A stretch of 64,000 nt of DNA from Liquidambar formosana (taxonomy: Eukaryota > Streptophyta > Magnoliopsida > Saxifragales > Altingiaceae), in NCBI GenBank assembly GCA_039720395.1, contig CM077829.1, positions 22,647,955-22,711,954 on the forward strand, in the 5' to 3' direction. Positions 48,975 through 62,035 of the stretch are shown here, in pieces. Numbering within the stretch: position 1 is the stretch's first letter; the number at the start of each line of letters is the position of its first letter. Below the pieces are notes generated by a model that saw only the letters and a program-made list of their open reading frames with translations, searched no databases and was not told where the DNA came from. The translations under genes and the position numbers were made by a program.

Positions 48975-49770
48975 AATTGATTTAAACGGGCGGGTAATGG
49001 TCCAATAACATTTCTTTAGTTGGGCCTCTCATCCTTATAAGCCCAATGGGCTTTAGGTAAGAAGGTCATACTAAAGGGATATGGGTCGATTGATTTTAAA
49101 TCATGTTACCCCTTAAAATTAACCACCCACATAACATTCATTCATATCTCCAACCGCATTCAAGAGTAAGGAACCTGATCACCGTATCGAGGGCTTTGTA
49201 TCATATTCTCAAAGAACCATGACATGAATTGCATTACCATTCATTCCATTCACATTCATTCCCACAACACACATTCATGCCACGCATACATTCATTCCAT
49301 ACACACATACATTCAAACACACATCCACTCTATACCTGCATTCATTCCACAAGCATGGTGACTTTAAACTAGGCGAGTCCATATGTCCTAGACAGTCCAC
49401 CATATGCACTAAAAAGGGTACGATAGTGTCCCCTACTTGCTTGAATAAACTATATACCTACACGTGTGGCATGAGGGATGCCGCATGAGTCAAGTGGTAC
49501 GTGTTGATCCATTTAATATACCCAAGGGTAAAACCCAAAGATACGTGGCAAGAGGAGTTGATAGCTTCGCAAACATGACACCCGAGAACGAAGGGAACCG
49601 GGGTTAAGGCTAGGCCAATCAGAAAAGGCAAGGATACATCGACCTATCATTCAAATGCAATTGCGCACACAATGCAATAAAGTAAACACACATTCAAGCG
49701 TATGCAAGTGATTGATTTTAATTTAAGTAATTAAATTAGCCCATATAAATTACTTGAGTCTAGTCCACTA
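48975..49770 (-). other. 5' UTR of T1
   Basis: Non-coding leader, parallel to 37493-38289 of T2, with the CATTC-rich tract at 49215-49350. Confidence 0.8.
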
Positions 49771-49789
49771 ATCCCCAGTGGAGTCGCCA
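49771..49789 (-). promoter_or_regulatory. Primer binding site of T1
   Basis: On the minus strand TGGCGACTCCACTGGGGAT, three bases inside the LTR end at 49793. It is typical of Tat/Ogre elements. Confidence 0.8.
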
Positions 49790-49792
49790 GAC

Positions 49793-52700
49793 TATGAACC
49801 ACGGGTTTTGATCCAGGGGGAAGGAGAACCCTTCTTTTAAAAAGACATGTAGATATTTAAATTAATAAAAATCTGGTTTTTAAAAGGTTCACAAAAACAT
49901 AACAAACAAGGAGTCGCCACCTCATTTTTTAAGGAAAAAAGGAAAACCTTGAAAATAGTTTTAAAGAAAACCTTTGAAAATCAAACACATGACTCCGATC
50001 AAAGAAAAGCAGGTCTAATCAAAACAAGAAAGGATTCGGAGACTAAGTTACGATGTGGGAAGGTTCTAGGAAATATCCTATAGGCACCCACATCGCCCCA
50101 AAATGGGTCTCTGAATTTATATGGGCTATTTCAATCACTTCCTCATTAGTCACCATGCATATGTAAAGAATCATCCATAATCATCCACATTCATCCATGA
50201 ACATCCATAAAGCAATAAACATCCATAAAGCATGTAAACATCCATGACCAAATAAAAGAGATATGGAAAGCATGTAAGAGAGATAGAGAATAAGATAACA
50301 AATCCATCCTACTCCTCTAGCAATCATATGTAATGGATAAATGAATAAGCATGGGTCCATCCTACTCCTCTAGCATATATGTGATGGACAAATGAATAAG
50401 CATGGGTCCATCCTACTCTTCTAGCATATATGTGATGGACAAATGGATAAAAAGAAAGAAGAAGAAATAAAAAAGAAAACCTAGGATACTTAGTATCTTA
50501 GGGCGGACTTGAACATCAAATGAGCGCCTACGTATCTTACATACAAAGATGTAAGGATTAAAGTCATGTAGTTCGATTGAGAAGGGGTTACTCCCTTTAC
50601 AATGAACTATAAACCCTAAGTTTCCAACTTAAGAAAGGTTTTAAAACTTAGGAGTTTCCAAAAATAGTTTGAGAAAAAGTAGGTATTTGAGAAAGAATAG
50701 AATTCTAACTCAAATAGACTTCTAAATTGATTTCAATTCAAAAGAGAATAGAACTCCAAATAAAACAGAATTTTAAGAGAGTTAGAAACTTAAGACTTTT
50801 AATCCAAAGTAAAGACAATAACCCAAGGGGGAGAAGAGAACAATTCATAAAAGACTTACCATGAACCACTTACCATATGCAAATTATCCTGAAACATCGA
50901 GAAAACACCAATTAATCGCCCTATGTATTCTATAGGGCAATTATTAAACTCATACCAACCATATTCATGCTCAAATAATCATTGGAGACCTAATTCAAAT
51001 CTGGACAGAATACTGAATATGCATATAATGACCTTGTGAACCTCAGAAAATGACCCACAAGGGTTTTGGCAAAATATAGGAACGAGTTTAAAAGACAACA
51101 AATGAAAAGGAGTCGCCACCTCATTTTTTAAGGAAAAAAGGAAAACCATAAAGATGTTTTATTTTCAAAAACCACATGACTCCATTAAAGGAAAAAAGCA
51201 AAGTCTTTAAAACCAGAAAATTGAATTCGGGGGCTAAGTTACGACGTGGGAAGGTTCTGGGCAAAGGCCATAGGCACCCACATCACCCAAGTTGGTCTCT
51301 TAATTTAATTGGGCTAACTTAAGATCTTCTTCACTCAAATATCAGCATATATCATCACAATGCAGCATGCATAACATATATTTCATCCAATCATCCATGT
51401 ATAATCAAACAAATAAAACAAAACAGAAAAAGAAGAAAAGAGAAGGAAAGAACCTAGGATACTTGGATCCTAGAATGGACTTGAGCCTCAAAAAGAGCGC
51501 CTACGTACCATGCAACGAAATACATGGATCAAAGTCCATGTAGTTTGAAAAGAATAGAATTAAATCCTAATACAAACCTATGGTAAAACCCTAGGTTTCC
51601 TCATTTGAAATAGAATTTGATAAATAAACCAAGTTTGAAATCAAGTTACTTCCACAAGATAGAAACATTGAGAAAAAGGTACTTTATTTGATAAGGAAAC
51701 CTTTGGAAATCACCATACATTCATATTAAGAAATAACCCTAGGAAGGAGAAGGGAAAGAAAGGTTAGGAAAAGTGAATTAGGGCACTTCATACCCTACTT
51801 ACCCTATGCAATTGTCTCCTCGCAATAGCAAGCTTAAGCGATAACGACCTTATTTACAATAAGGCAATTATTGTATCTATTTACACCCTTACAAGTGCTC
51901 AATGCATATCAAAAAGGATAACAGAACAATCTGGACAGAATAGTATTAAGGCTCAAAGTCATCCACTAATCATGTTATCAACAAAAACAGTGAATAAATA
52001 GAGACATTAATGTAACCCAAATCTCATGTCATGCATAAAACCCTAAAAATCCACTACATGCATGCAAAAACTATCATAGTTATTCTATATATATATCATA
52101 TACATAATAACCATGAAGAAAAACATAAAAGAAAATCTATTATATCATGCTATAGGAAACTTGTGTGAATTTAGGGTTACCGAAACCCTAATTTCACAAC
52201 TATGCATTAAAACATATGAAACGACTCTAACACATGCTCAAATCATCATGAATATCATTCATATCATATATATTAACTAATAGGAGCATCAACTCATGAC
52301 AATTGTCATAGCAACCTAAACATGTGAACTATGCATGATTTAAGAAGGATAAAAAGGACAATACTTTCAAAACCCTAGCAAACTAAGGTTTATCAAGCAT
52401 ATTAAACCATGAACCATCCTAAAATCATTCACATAACATCACACAAGCATTGAATTCAATCCATAAGAAGAGCTATTACATGCACTAGAACTATCCTAAA
52501 GAAAGGAGGAGAAGATGAAGGAGGAAAGTCTAATTTCAGCAATTGAAAGTGTGTTTACCTCTTGTAGAACCTCCGTTGCCTTCAAAGTCCTTTTTCTCTT
52601 GCTTGTTTAGGGTTGAAAAGCCTTCTCTTGATGTTCTTCTAGCTCTCCAAACTCGTAGCTCCCTCTCTCTCTAAGTATCAAATGCAATCAACCCCCCCTA

Positions 52701-55548
52701 TGTGCTGAATATCATATCCTTTATATAGAGAACTAACCTCATAAACCAATGGCTAAGATTAATTCATTAAACAATGATCCTAGGGCTATTAGAGACTCTC
52801 TTGGTGCTCAAACAACTCAAACTTACACAATCCTAAGTGGAAACAAGTTGTAATGGCAGAGGAAACCGTCAAAAGAAGGAGAGAGAGTCAGAAGTTCACT
52901 TAAAGACGAAGTCTCTCGGGTGACCATCTGGCCCCGGACAGTTAGCCAGCTGGGCCTAGACGGCCTACCATCCAGCCCCGGACGATTACCCGAGGGTCCT
53001 CTCTATTTCACTTTGGTTTTGACTCTTATTCACTTTAGAAGTCCTAAAATGTTCAAATTAAGTCCGATTTTGACGAAATAAAAACCAAAACAACCATGTT
53101 TCGAAGGGGAATACATTTTTAAGCATTTTAGGACAAAAATCCTTAACCATGGGTGCATGGTTAGGTTTTACAAAGGTGGTTAACCATGGTGTCTCACCGT
53201 CGCTAAGCTGGGTTTGCACACAAGGTCGAACCAAATGCTTTCCCAATCAAAATTCAATCTTTCTAAACATATCTAGGATGTAAATAAAGCCCAATTGAGG
53301 TTAAATGAGAGAAAATTGATTGGGTCTTGTGAATCAATTTGAGCAAACCAAGAAAGGGTCTTTTAGCCAACCCGAACCATTATGAGCCGAATTAATCTTA
53401 AACCATCAGTTCATGAAATTGAACCTATATATAGACTCTATATAACCATATGAACTCAAGGGAGTGACTCGGGATTCATTTCAAGGTCAAATAGAAAATA
53501 TACAGCTTAAAAGACGATTATACCCTTAAACTCGCAAAAGTTCTTATTGACTATCGAAATGAACTCCAAATCACTTCAAAATTCATACACATAATATTCA
53601 ATGCCATAGAAACTCAATGCAAAAGACTAGACTCAAAAAGGACTCAAAATCCTATATGAAATTATATGTCCTAGCTAAAGTGACAAAAATGGGGTGTGAC
53701 AGACCTAATACTCATGCAAATAACAAAAATCAAAAGAAAAACACAAACCTAATATGCCCCTATATGCTCCTATATGCTCTAAACACCCTAACATGCACAA
53801 AACTATCAAAAACATGCTAAATAGGCACTATCATGATGAAAATATCATATGACAATCCTAAACATGAGAATAAAATCTAACATGATGCTCTAGGTAAGTA
53901 CTTTATGTAAGAATGTGAAATAATCATCCTTACGGTGAGCTTTCTTAAGTAAAACTATCTGGAGATAATTTTATGTAGAAACCACTCCGCATGAATGATT
54001 TCTTCGCATATCCTATGTAAAATATATACCTAAGAATGCAAAGAAACTCACAGCGCACTTAAACACACTCTAGAAAGCACTTATGCACAACCTCACCCTC
54101 TAAGGACGATAATTATCCTCGAAAAGAATAATCATCCATACACCTTTGAAGATGAGGCTTACACAGCAAGTGTCCTATACAAAAGATGATTAAAATCATT
54201 TATATAATTGAACCATGAAGAGAAAATGGCCTAAACACATCAATTAATTTTTTTGTGCAAAACGTACCTCTATCCTTAAGAGAGAAACTATCCTAATAGC
54301 AAACAATTCGCAATCCTATTCCACTAGCATGCTTTCCCATCATATTTAAATCATATACACTCTAAAATATAGAGTATATATGATTCCCAATTCAATTCTA
54401 AGCCATGATTATGCAGAGAATGGAATAGAAGAAGAAGGAATCGTAAAAGGATGCAAGGGAAACTTACAACAAAGCAAAGGTCTTCGCTGCGTTCTTCCTT
54501 CTCTTTGGCTTGATTGTCTTCTAGTTCCTCTTCCAAATTGCAGTAGAAAGCCTCCTCCAAGTGATATGGGTGTGTGCAAATTCGTTCTCCCTAGCTCTCT
54601 TATGAATATATGTCAAAAGTCCCCTATGCTGATGAATGAGCCTCTATTTATAACCAACCAATCATATGAACCAATGGTTGAGATTAATTCACCAGAAAAT
54701 CAATCTAGGGCTGTAATTAAATCCCATGGATGTTAAACAACTCAAAACCACCTCCCAATAGGCTTAGAAGTCCTTTGGAAGGCTGAAATTCGGAGTGGTA
54801 GAGTCCCATTCCATCAAAAATTCAAAAAGAGATAAATCAGGACGAAATGCTCAGGTGACCAGTTAGGTGAACCAGTTGGACCGGTTGGGTGAACCGATCA
54901 CCCGAGAATGAAGTCAGGTTTCCTCGGTTTTGAGGATTCCTGACCCAGTTTGGACTCCTAACTTCAAACGGACTTAAATTCTTCATTTTAACTCCGATTT
55001 GATTGATTCAAAAGCCAAAATTTCAAGGATTCAATGTAGAATAAGCCTAGAATATTCTTGAACCAAAAATCCCTGACCACGGTCAGGTGGATGGATTTTC
55101 ATGAGGCGATTACCCGAAAAAGGTCAATTAACCATGGGGTAATGTAGTGAACCAATGCAAAACCTATCAATAAATTAAATTGGCACTTCAATTAGACTCA
55201 TTTCATCATTCAAAGGTCAATGGAACACTCTGGAACAAATTTGGAGGTCAATTGAAAAATATACGAAGTAAAAGACGAAATTACCCTTCAAGTCGCAAAA
55301 GTTCTAATTAACTATCCAAACCTATTTGGAATTGAACCAAATTTGACACACATATCCAAAATGACCCTAGAAACCAAATGCAAGCAATGGGACTCAACAA
55401 AGAGACAAAAATATGCATGCAATGATGACCTATTCTCCTAAGGCTTAAAAGGGCAAAAGTGTCCTTTAATGCTTAGGGACTCCTAGGTGCTTCTAAACCT
55501 AACCAAATGATATCATAATCTCATGGGGATGAAAATGGGGTGTCTACA
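49793..55548 (-). mobile_element. LTR C, 5' LTR of T1, split by a solo LTR
   Basis: About 3.08 kb without the insert at 51035-53701. It ends CATA on the minus strand (mutated CA region) and starts TGTAGACACCCC. The TATA box lies at about 54643-54653 (reversed). U3 motif at 54852-54910 with two to three GGTTGG units. One internal block (AATAAGCATGGGTCCATCCT) is duplicated at about 50344 and 50395. Confidence 0.92.
51035..53701 (-). mobile_element. Solo LTR of another Tat-like family inside LTR C
   Basis: 2667 bp, TGTGAACCTCAG to TGGGGTGTGACA on the plus strand. It is flanked by GACCT at 51030-51034 and 53702-53706, and the host LTR joins as in LTR A (ATAATGACCTAATAC). It is the same family as the plus-strand solo LTR at 59525. 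A GC-rich inverted repeat lies at 52915-52994. Confidence 0.95.
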
Positions 55549-55558
55549 GAGACCTTTG

Positions 55559-55595
<37 letters not shown>

Positions 55596-56380
55596 CCAAC
55601 CACCATATACTTACCCAAAAAACCAAGAAGGGAAAGAAGGAGCTTGGAGTTGTAATCCAAGGAGGCAAGGCGGGAATTACTGCGTTGATGCTAAAGACAC
55701 CCAAATTTGAGGGTAAGCTATTCTCACATTGATATTCATTGTTTTTCTTTGTGATGATTTGAAAGAATATGCAGAGGAGCGGAATAACCCTGACTGTGTA
55801 CTGATCGTTAGAACCAGAGAAAATACCAAGACAGACATTGGAAGGGAAAGTTCCATGCGTACACATCTCAGCTATATGCGTACGCACCAATGTTTTATTT
55901 GAACCATCTTCTAGCTATTTTATTAACCTAGCGCATGTTTGTTTATTATTAATGCTTATTTGTTTATTTACGTTTACCCCTGAGTGTTTATTTGTTTGAT
56001 TTTATTTTGATTAGTATTAGCATTATTAATGTTTTCGGGTTTGGTTTAGTTGTTTATTGTTGTTTTGTTTTTTTTTTTTTTTTTTATTTATTATTCTTGG
56101 TTCCTGTTAATGTTTAAGTGTTTATTTTTTTTGTTTATTATAATTCAGATTAGTTTAGTGTTTGTGTTACCCGCTATAAGCCACTTAAGTGCATACGCAC
56201 CACCTATGGAATCAAAAATGTTGGTTGTGTAAATGGATAATTTAATAAATCTAGAAATGCCATGTAGATGTGCATGCACCAATCAATGATGCGTACACCC
56301 CATTGTTGTTCGACTTAATTTAATAATCCAGAACGCCACGTTAGTGCGTACGTACCAGCCAATGATGTGTACACACTAAC
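55549..56380 (+). mobile_element. Right part of the old LTR hosting T1 (end uncertain)
   Basis: It begins with the duplicated GAGAC, then CTTTGAAACT and (GA)n at 55566-55590. A donor-like GAG|GTAAGC lies at about 55709. Several copies of a GCGTACGCACC-like string occur (55877-55890, 56188-56203, 56262-56296, 56343-56372) that also occur at 24775-24808. I cannot place the LTR end. A T-run lies at 56069-56085. Confidence 0.5.
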
Positions 56381-56780
56381 CTTAGACAGACAGATTCATG
56401 CACTTCTCGTATTTTTTGTTGTGCTTTACATCCATTTGAGATCTATATATTCTTTCTTCTATAGATCCTACTTTACTATGTCTCACTAATCTTTTTCTCT
56501 TCGATTATCTTTTTACTCGTATCATTATTCATGTGTTTGGTGTGTCATTTCATGTTTGCGTGGTTGAATTCAATCAAATGTCCTAATTAATTAAAACCAA
56601 CAATTATTTGTGGAGGTTAGTTTTGATAGGACATTTTTTGGTGAGAAATTTAATGTACATGTTTATGATATGGTAAGCAATAATGGACCAATTAACAAGT
56701 TTTATTTTTAGTAACCTAGGTAAGTAGTTATAATAGTATTTCCCTTCTCCATTGATAAATAAATAAATAAATAAATAAAA
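56381..56780. other. AT-rich sequence, nothing recognised
   Basis: No domain or RNA gene is seen. It ends in a (TAAA)n tract at 56755-56779. Confidence 0.5.
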
Positions 56781-56928
56781 AGGATGCTATGGTTAGCCGC
56801 AGAGGCGCGACAGTCGTGCCCTGGTTGGTGTGTGCGTGACACATGCCATGGGACCCACACTAGTGTGTCACGCACGCACCAACCAGAGCGCGACGATCGC
56901 GCCTCCACGGTTGACTGAAGCATTTCCC
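56781..56928. mobile_element. Hairpin MITE
   Basis: Two arms of about 60 bases form a long stem. The left arm contains CAGAGGCGCGACAGTCG and CTGGTTGGTGTGTGCGTGAC (about 56800-56842). The right arm contains the inverse, GTCACGCACGCACCAACCAG and CGATCGCGCCTC (about 56866-56905). It is GC-rich in AT-rich flanks. The overlapping minus-strand frame is a by-product. Confidence 0.75.
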
Positions 56929-59163
56929 AAAAAAAAAAAGCTAAGTGGTTATAACTTAATTCACACAAGATTGAGGCCCTTCATCTCCTCAAGTTGAGAT
57001 ATTTTTAGCATTTTCTTCTCAAATTAATGTGTTGATCGCACAAGGCTTTATAATAAGACACAACATGTATTTGAAAAGACATGTTAGTACAACCTAGATG
57101 TTAGTAGATCCTTTAATGCTTGAAACTCGCTTCTTAAATTTTTAAAAATAAAAATAAAAATAAAAATAAAGAAAAGAAAAGAAAAGAAGAAGGCATCTTA
57201 GCATGGGAAGACAACACTTGTTTACAAAATTAATTTGCATAAAAAATATTACACCCTACATTCATTTATGTCCCATAAAATGGTATATATAAGAAAATTA
57301 GTTACTAATTATCTTCACGTGCGTCAATCAATTGCATCAACTATTTGCTTCCAAGAAGAATTCGTAGCTAGGTGATGACAAATTATGGGGTCATGAGGTT
57401 TAATTGCTCATCCCTATCTACAAGAGGCTAGCCCATTCAAAATTGCAAGTAAAATGAAGGACATGAGTTTAAATTTATTTTTGAGTTTGGTAATTTGTTG
57501 AGTCAATTTCGAGTAGAGTACTACTTCACTCGTAAGCTTGGTAATATATTAAAAAATCAAATTAATCGAACCGACTCAAGCTAGTTTGATTCAATATAAC
57601 CTCATTTAAGCTTGATTACTCTAAAAGAAATAAATCAACTTCAAACTTTTTATTTCACTTTGTTAATCCATCAATCCGATTTTAAGTATTCTACATTTCT
57701 ACTAGCTATATAACTCGATCAATTCAAGCTCGTTTACAACCCTAATTCTTTGTGTCTCATGCTTTACATTTTCATGTATATGTGATTATTTGGAGTGTGA
57801 GAAATCAAAGTGAAATTAAGACTGGCCACTAAAGAAAAATAAAATGGTTAAAATTGGTATTGACTACTGAGATAATGCTGCCTTTCTTATTACATTTAAA
57901 TCCTCAAGTTCTCTAGGCTTGAGCACACTTAATCATTAACCCTGGTCCTTGGCTAATAAGCTAATAAATGTTACTGCATGCTGAACCATCATGGTGTTTT
58001 TTAATTTGATCCGATTGTTGATTTTCTGGCTAAATTTGGTCAAATATCTTTATTACTTTTCAATATTTCCAATGAATTTTTCCAAAATTTTAGTAATCAA
58101 ATGTCCGATAAATTATTGGCATAAACACATAAAGTTCCTTTTTTTTTTCTTTATAGGAAACAAATAATGTTGGAGTGGCCCCTTTTTTGAGTAATTTTCT
58201 GAGAGTATTCCAAATTTACAATGGCATGTTTTTATTTATTTATCTTTTCTCTTCTTGAAATCTAAATTTCATCCCAATTCTATTCAGGTGGTCCAATCCG
58301 AATCCAAATTTCATCAGTTTTATTTACGGATCGAGCATTTTTTCTATGTGAAAATATGCAGTGAATTGAAAATAAATACAACATTCTGATTGCAAATCAA
58401 ACCCAAACCCATCTTAGGATGCCATCTGGTTTAAATTAGTCTTCGCTATGCAATCTCTAACCTATATTAATTAGTAATAATTATGAAGAAAATAATGCTA
58501 TTCATAATTATATTTTGGACGTGATTCTTCTTCATATATAACAATTTCAAGTCTGGGTGTACCCTCCAAAGTTCATTGTTTCGACTCTTTGCAATTATCG
58601 TTGTTTGTGTAAATATATGGCATCTCACGCAGGTCATTAAGAGATTAGTCTTGATTGAAATCTCGATGGAAATAAAGCCTAGATAATCCCTATTCGTTAA
58701 TAAAATAAAATTAAAAAAAAAAAAAAAAGGTTATTTCGGTAACTCCAAATACCTTGATCCCACAAAGCCACAATAGTATGGACAAAATATACGGAGTATA
58801 TAATTTTACAAACTTTTTGTCCTATGTACATGCACCGTTTCATGATTTAATTGAAGTCAACACTTCGAAGTCATCAAATCTCAATAAATTTTTTACATTT
58901 CTACATTTTTTTTTTCTAACATAACCCATAATTACTAATTGGGCAGTCGGAAGTGATGCAGTGAATAATATTTTATTAAGGTGCTTGTATTAATTGGGAG
59001 GCCTCACTTAATGCGTTATTACTAGAGAGAACCTAATACATTGGTATTAGATGGAACTCGTGACTGGAGACTGAAAAGAAATCAAGTATAGGATTAATAA
59101 ATGTTTGATCACTTGAACCAAATATTCCTATTTATTTTATATATAATTAGGATAGCATTATAC
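56929..59163. other. Intergenic AT-rich sequence, nothing recognised
   Basis: I find no gene, LTR or clear element. A (TAAAA)n/(GAAAA)n microsatellite lies at about 57143-57187 and A-runs near 58709-58728. Confidence 0.5.
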
Positions 59164-59422
59164 GAAACACCTTTCATACACCCAAGAGGGCAAGCTCAAA
59201 TGGTCCCGAGATAAGCCGTAAACCCAAACATCCTGGGTTCCATTCTCCATTGTGCTCCTTTGGGGAGCACTCCAGGAATTTATTCCTGAATGCACTAGGC
59301 CAATGTGGGGGAGTGCGCCCTTGAGATCGCCCAGGGAGGGATTAATCGAGGTGCATGCAAGCTACCCCAAACACCCTGACTGGCAAACCAAAAAAAATAA
59401 AAAAAGAAACACCTTTCATACA
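59164..59422 (+). mobile_element. tRNA-derived SINE with 17-bp target duplication
   Basis: The body 59181-59405 has an A-box-like GCTCAAATGGTC (about 59193), a B-box-like GGGTTCCATTCTCC (about 59236-59249) and an A-rich tail at 59388-59405. GAAACACCTTTCATACA flanks it exactly at 59164-59180 and 59406-59422. The plus-strand frame of 66 codons inside it is chance. Confidence 0.9.
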
Positions 59423-59524
59423 ACATTTCGTGTAACACCTAATTCACATTAGTAAAAAAAAAAAAAAAAGAAAAAAAGATGTGTTGAATAAATTGAGAGA
59501 GTTTTAGTCCATTGACATAGTGCC

Positions 59525-62025
59525 TGTCACACCCCATTTTTGCACCACCTTACTGGGGTTCATTATTTCATGTAGGTTTTTGTTTTGTTTTCTAGTCTAG
59601 TCACTTGCATTAGTTTTTTAGGGTCATAAGGACAATGGATATGAATTTTGGTTCAGTTTGGAGTTGATCTTAAGGGATAATAAGAACTTTTGTGACTTGA
59701 GGGGCATAATCGTCTTTTAGGCCATAAACTTTTCATTTGACCTTGAAATGATGTCCAAATTGTCAATTGGAGTTCATATTGATGCATATGAGGTATTTCT
59801 AGGTTCAATTTGATGAATCAATAGTTAGAGTTAAAATGGCTCGATATGGTTCAAGTTGGTTAATTGACCCATCTTCAAGTTAGCTCAAATTGACTCTCAA
59901 TTTCAAACCAATTCTTTTCAAATTGACTTTAATTAGTCATCATTTTATCCCTAAAAGTGTTTTAGAAAGTTTAATTTTGATATGGAAAACATTTGGTTTA
60001 ACCCTATGTACATACCTATGCTTTGCAAAGGTAATATATAGCGGTCAACCACCTTTATAAAACCTAACCATGCACCCATGGTTAGTGGTTTTTGTCCTAA
60101 AATATTTAAAAATGTATTCCTCATTGAAACACGATCGTTTTGGCTTTTATTTCATCAAAATTGGAGTTAATTTGACCCCTGAAACACTCCTAGAAGGCAA
60201 CAAAGTCCAAAAAAAGAGAAAAATTGAAGTGGGCTCGGGTGACCACCCAACCCCGGGTGGCTAGCCGCCTGGGCCTAGGTGGCTAGCCACCTAGGCCCTG
60301 GTGGTCACCCGAGGCCGCTCTCCTATTTTAGCTGAAGCAGGATTCTCCTTCCTATTTTGACGGTTTAGGACTCTTTTGGACGAGTTTCCTTCTAATTTTT
60401 GGTAACTTTTTAGTTTCTTAAGCACCAAAGGAGTCTCTAATAACCCTTGGATTAGTTTTTAGGGTTTTAATCCTAGCCATTGATTTATCTTAATTGAACT
60501 CTATAAATACCCCCTATGCTTCAACACTAGGGGAGGCAACTAAAAGCTACTTTTATGCATTAAACCTGAGTTTGTGAGAGAAAATAAAAAAGAGAAAGCT
60601 CAAGGAGAGTTGAAGTTCTTGCTGTAGCCTTGAAGAACCTTGGTTCAAGTCATTCACAAGAGTAAAAGAGAGTTCCTACAGCAGCAAAGAAAGCTATCCT
60701 AAGGTAAAACCTCCCCTCTATTCATGCTAAATATGAGTTTTCTTATAGAATAGGCTTATTGCATGTTAAAAATAGCTTTTTTATCATGTATTGATGTTTT
60801 AGTTAGCTAATATACATGAAATAATTGTTGTTTATGATGAGTTTAGCATGTTTTAGGTTTATTTCATAGGATTTAAAACATGATTGCAAGTTTAGGGTTT
60901 CTGTCGTCCTTATTTCATGTAAGTTGCATACAGTATGATAGCTTAGGGTTTTTCATTAGTTTTTCTTCATGGTTGTTGTATATGTATTGCATATAGAATA
61001 ACTATGATATTTTTTGCATTCATGTTAGTGGATTTCTAGATTTTTATGCATATTAGTTAGGTCATTGCATGTAGGGTTGTATTAGGACTTATGTTTATTC
61101 ACTATTTGTGTTCTTGGCATGATTAGTGTTTGAATTTAGGCCCTAATACTATTCTGTCTAGATTTCTATTTATCTCTTTTTGTCTTGTTTTGAGCATGTG
61201 TAAGGGTGTAAACAAGGATGATAATCTCTTTATTAAGGTCGTTATTGCTTGCTAATGCTTGGAGTAATTGCATAAGGTAAGTAAGGTGTGAAGGTGCCCT
61301 AATTCACCTTTTTCTTTCTTTATTCTTTCTCTTTTCCCTCCTTCGTGTTATTTCTTAATATGGACCTATGGCTTAATTAGAAGTTTACTTAATTAATAAA
61401 ATACATTTTCTATCAAAGTTTCTACCTGCGGAAGTTTTCAAATTTGGACTATTCAATACACTTTCTATATTTCAAACAAGGAAACCTAGGGTTTTTAACA
61501 TAGGTTTATATTAGGATTTAACCCTAATTCTTTTTTAACTACGTGGACTTTGATCCATGTATTTCATTGCATGGTATGTACGCGCTTTGAGGCTCAAGTC
61601 CGCCCTAGGATCCAAGTATCCTAGTTTTCTTTTTGTTTTATTTTATTTTCTTTATTTGATTGTGTGGATAAATGGAATATATGATATGCATGTTGTCTTG
61701 TGATGATATATGATGATATTTGAGTAAAAAAGATCTTAATTTAGCCTAAATAAACTAAGAGACCGTAAAGGTGACATGGGTGCCTATAGGCTTTGCCTAG
61801 AACCTTCCCATGTCATCACTTAACCTCCGAATCCCCATATTTCTTTGGTTTCCAAAAAAGACTGTTTTTGCCTTTCCTTTTTAAAACATGGAGTCATTCA
61901 AATTCTTTTCTTAAAACAAAGTTTTTTTAGGGTTTTCCTTGTTTCCTTTAAAAAATAAGGTGGCGACTCTTTTTCTTTTTCAAACATATCTTTTTAACCT
62001 TGTGGGCCGCTTTCATGGGTTCACA
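59525..62025 (+). mobile_element. Solo LTR of the Tat-like family also seen at 51035
   Basis: 2501 bp, TGTCACACCCCATTTTTGCA to GGGTTCACA, flanked by GTGCC at 59520-59524 and 62026-62030. A TATA box CTCTATAAATAC lies at about 60500-60511, and a donor-like AAG|GTAAAACC at about 60701-60710. A GC-rich palindromic block at 60234-60313 lies in U3. AAGGTGGCGACTCT near the end matches the other Tat LTRs. Confidence 0.95.
60234..60313. other. Palindromic U3 block of the solo LTR
   Basis: The outer arms CTCGGGTGACCACC and GGTGGTCACCCGAG are perfect inverses. Inside lies a perfect 26-base palindrome (60272-60297) whose half is GGCCTAGGTGGCT. It is about 190 bases upstream of the TATA box. Confidence 0.85.
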
Positions 62026-62035
62026 GTGCCACATA

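Larger units (their letters stand above)
25291..55548 (-). mobile_element. Tat/Ogre-like Ty3/Gypsy element T1, with nested T2 and other insertions
   Basis: The outer LTRs are A (25291-28281) and C (49793-55548), flanked by GAGAC at 25286-25290 and 55549-55553. Read on the minus strand the order is LTR C, primer site, gag, pro, probable intron, RT, RNase H, archaeal-type RNase H, then element T2. After a deletion come the antisense PMD gene, 3' UTR repeats, polypurine tract and LTR A. The integrase is not present. The archaeal-type RNase H and the gag and pro wording place it in the Tat clade. The 30.3-kb span is due to nesting. Confidence 0.9.
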
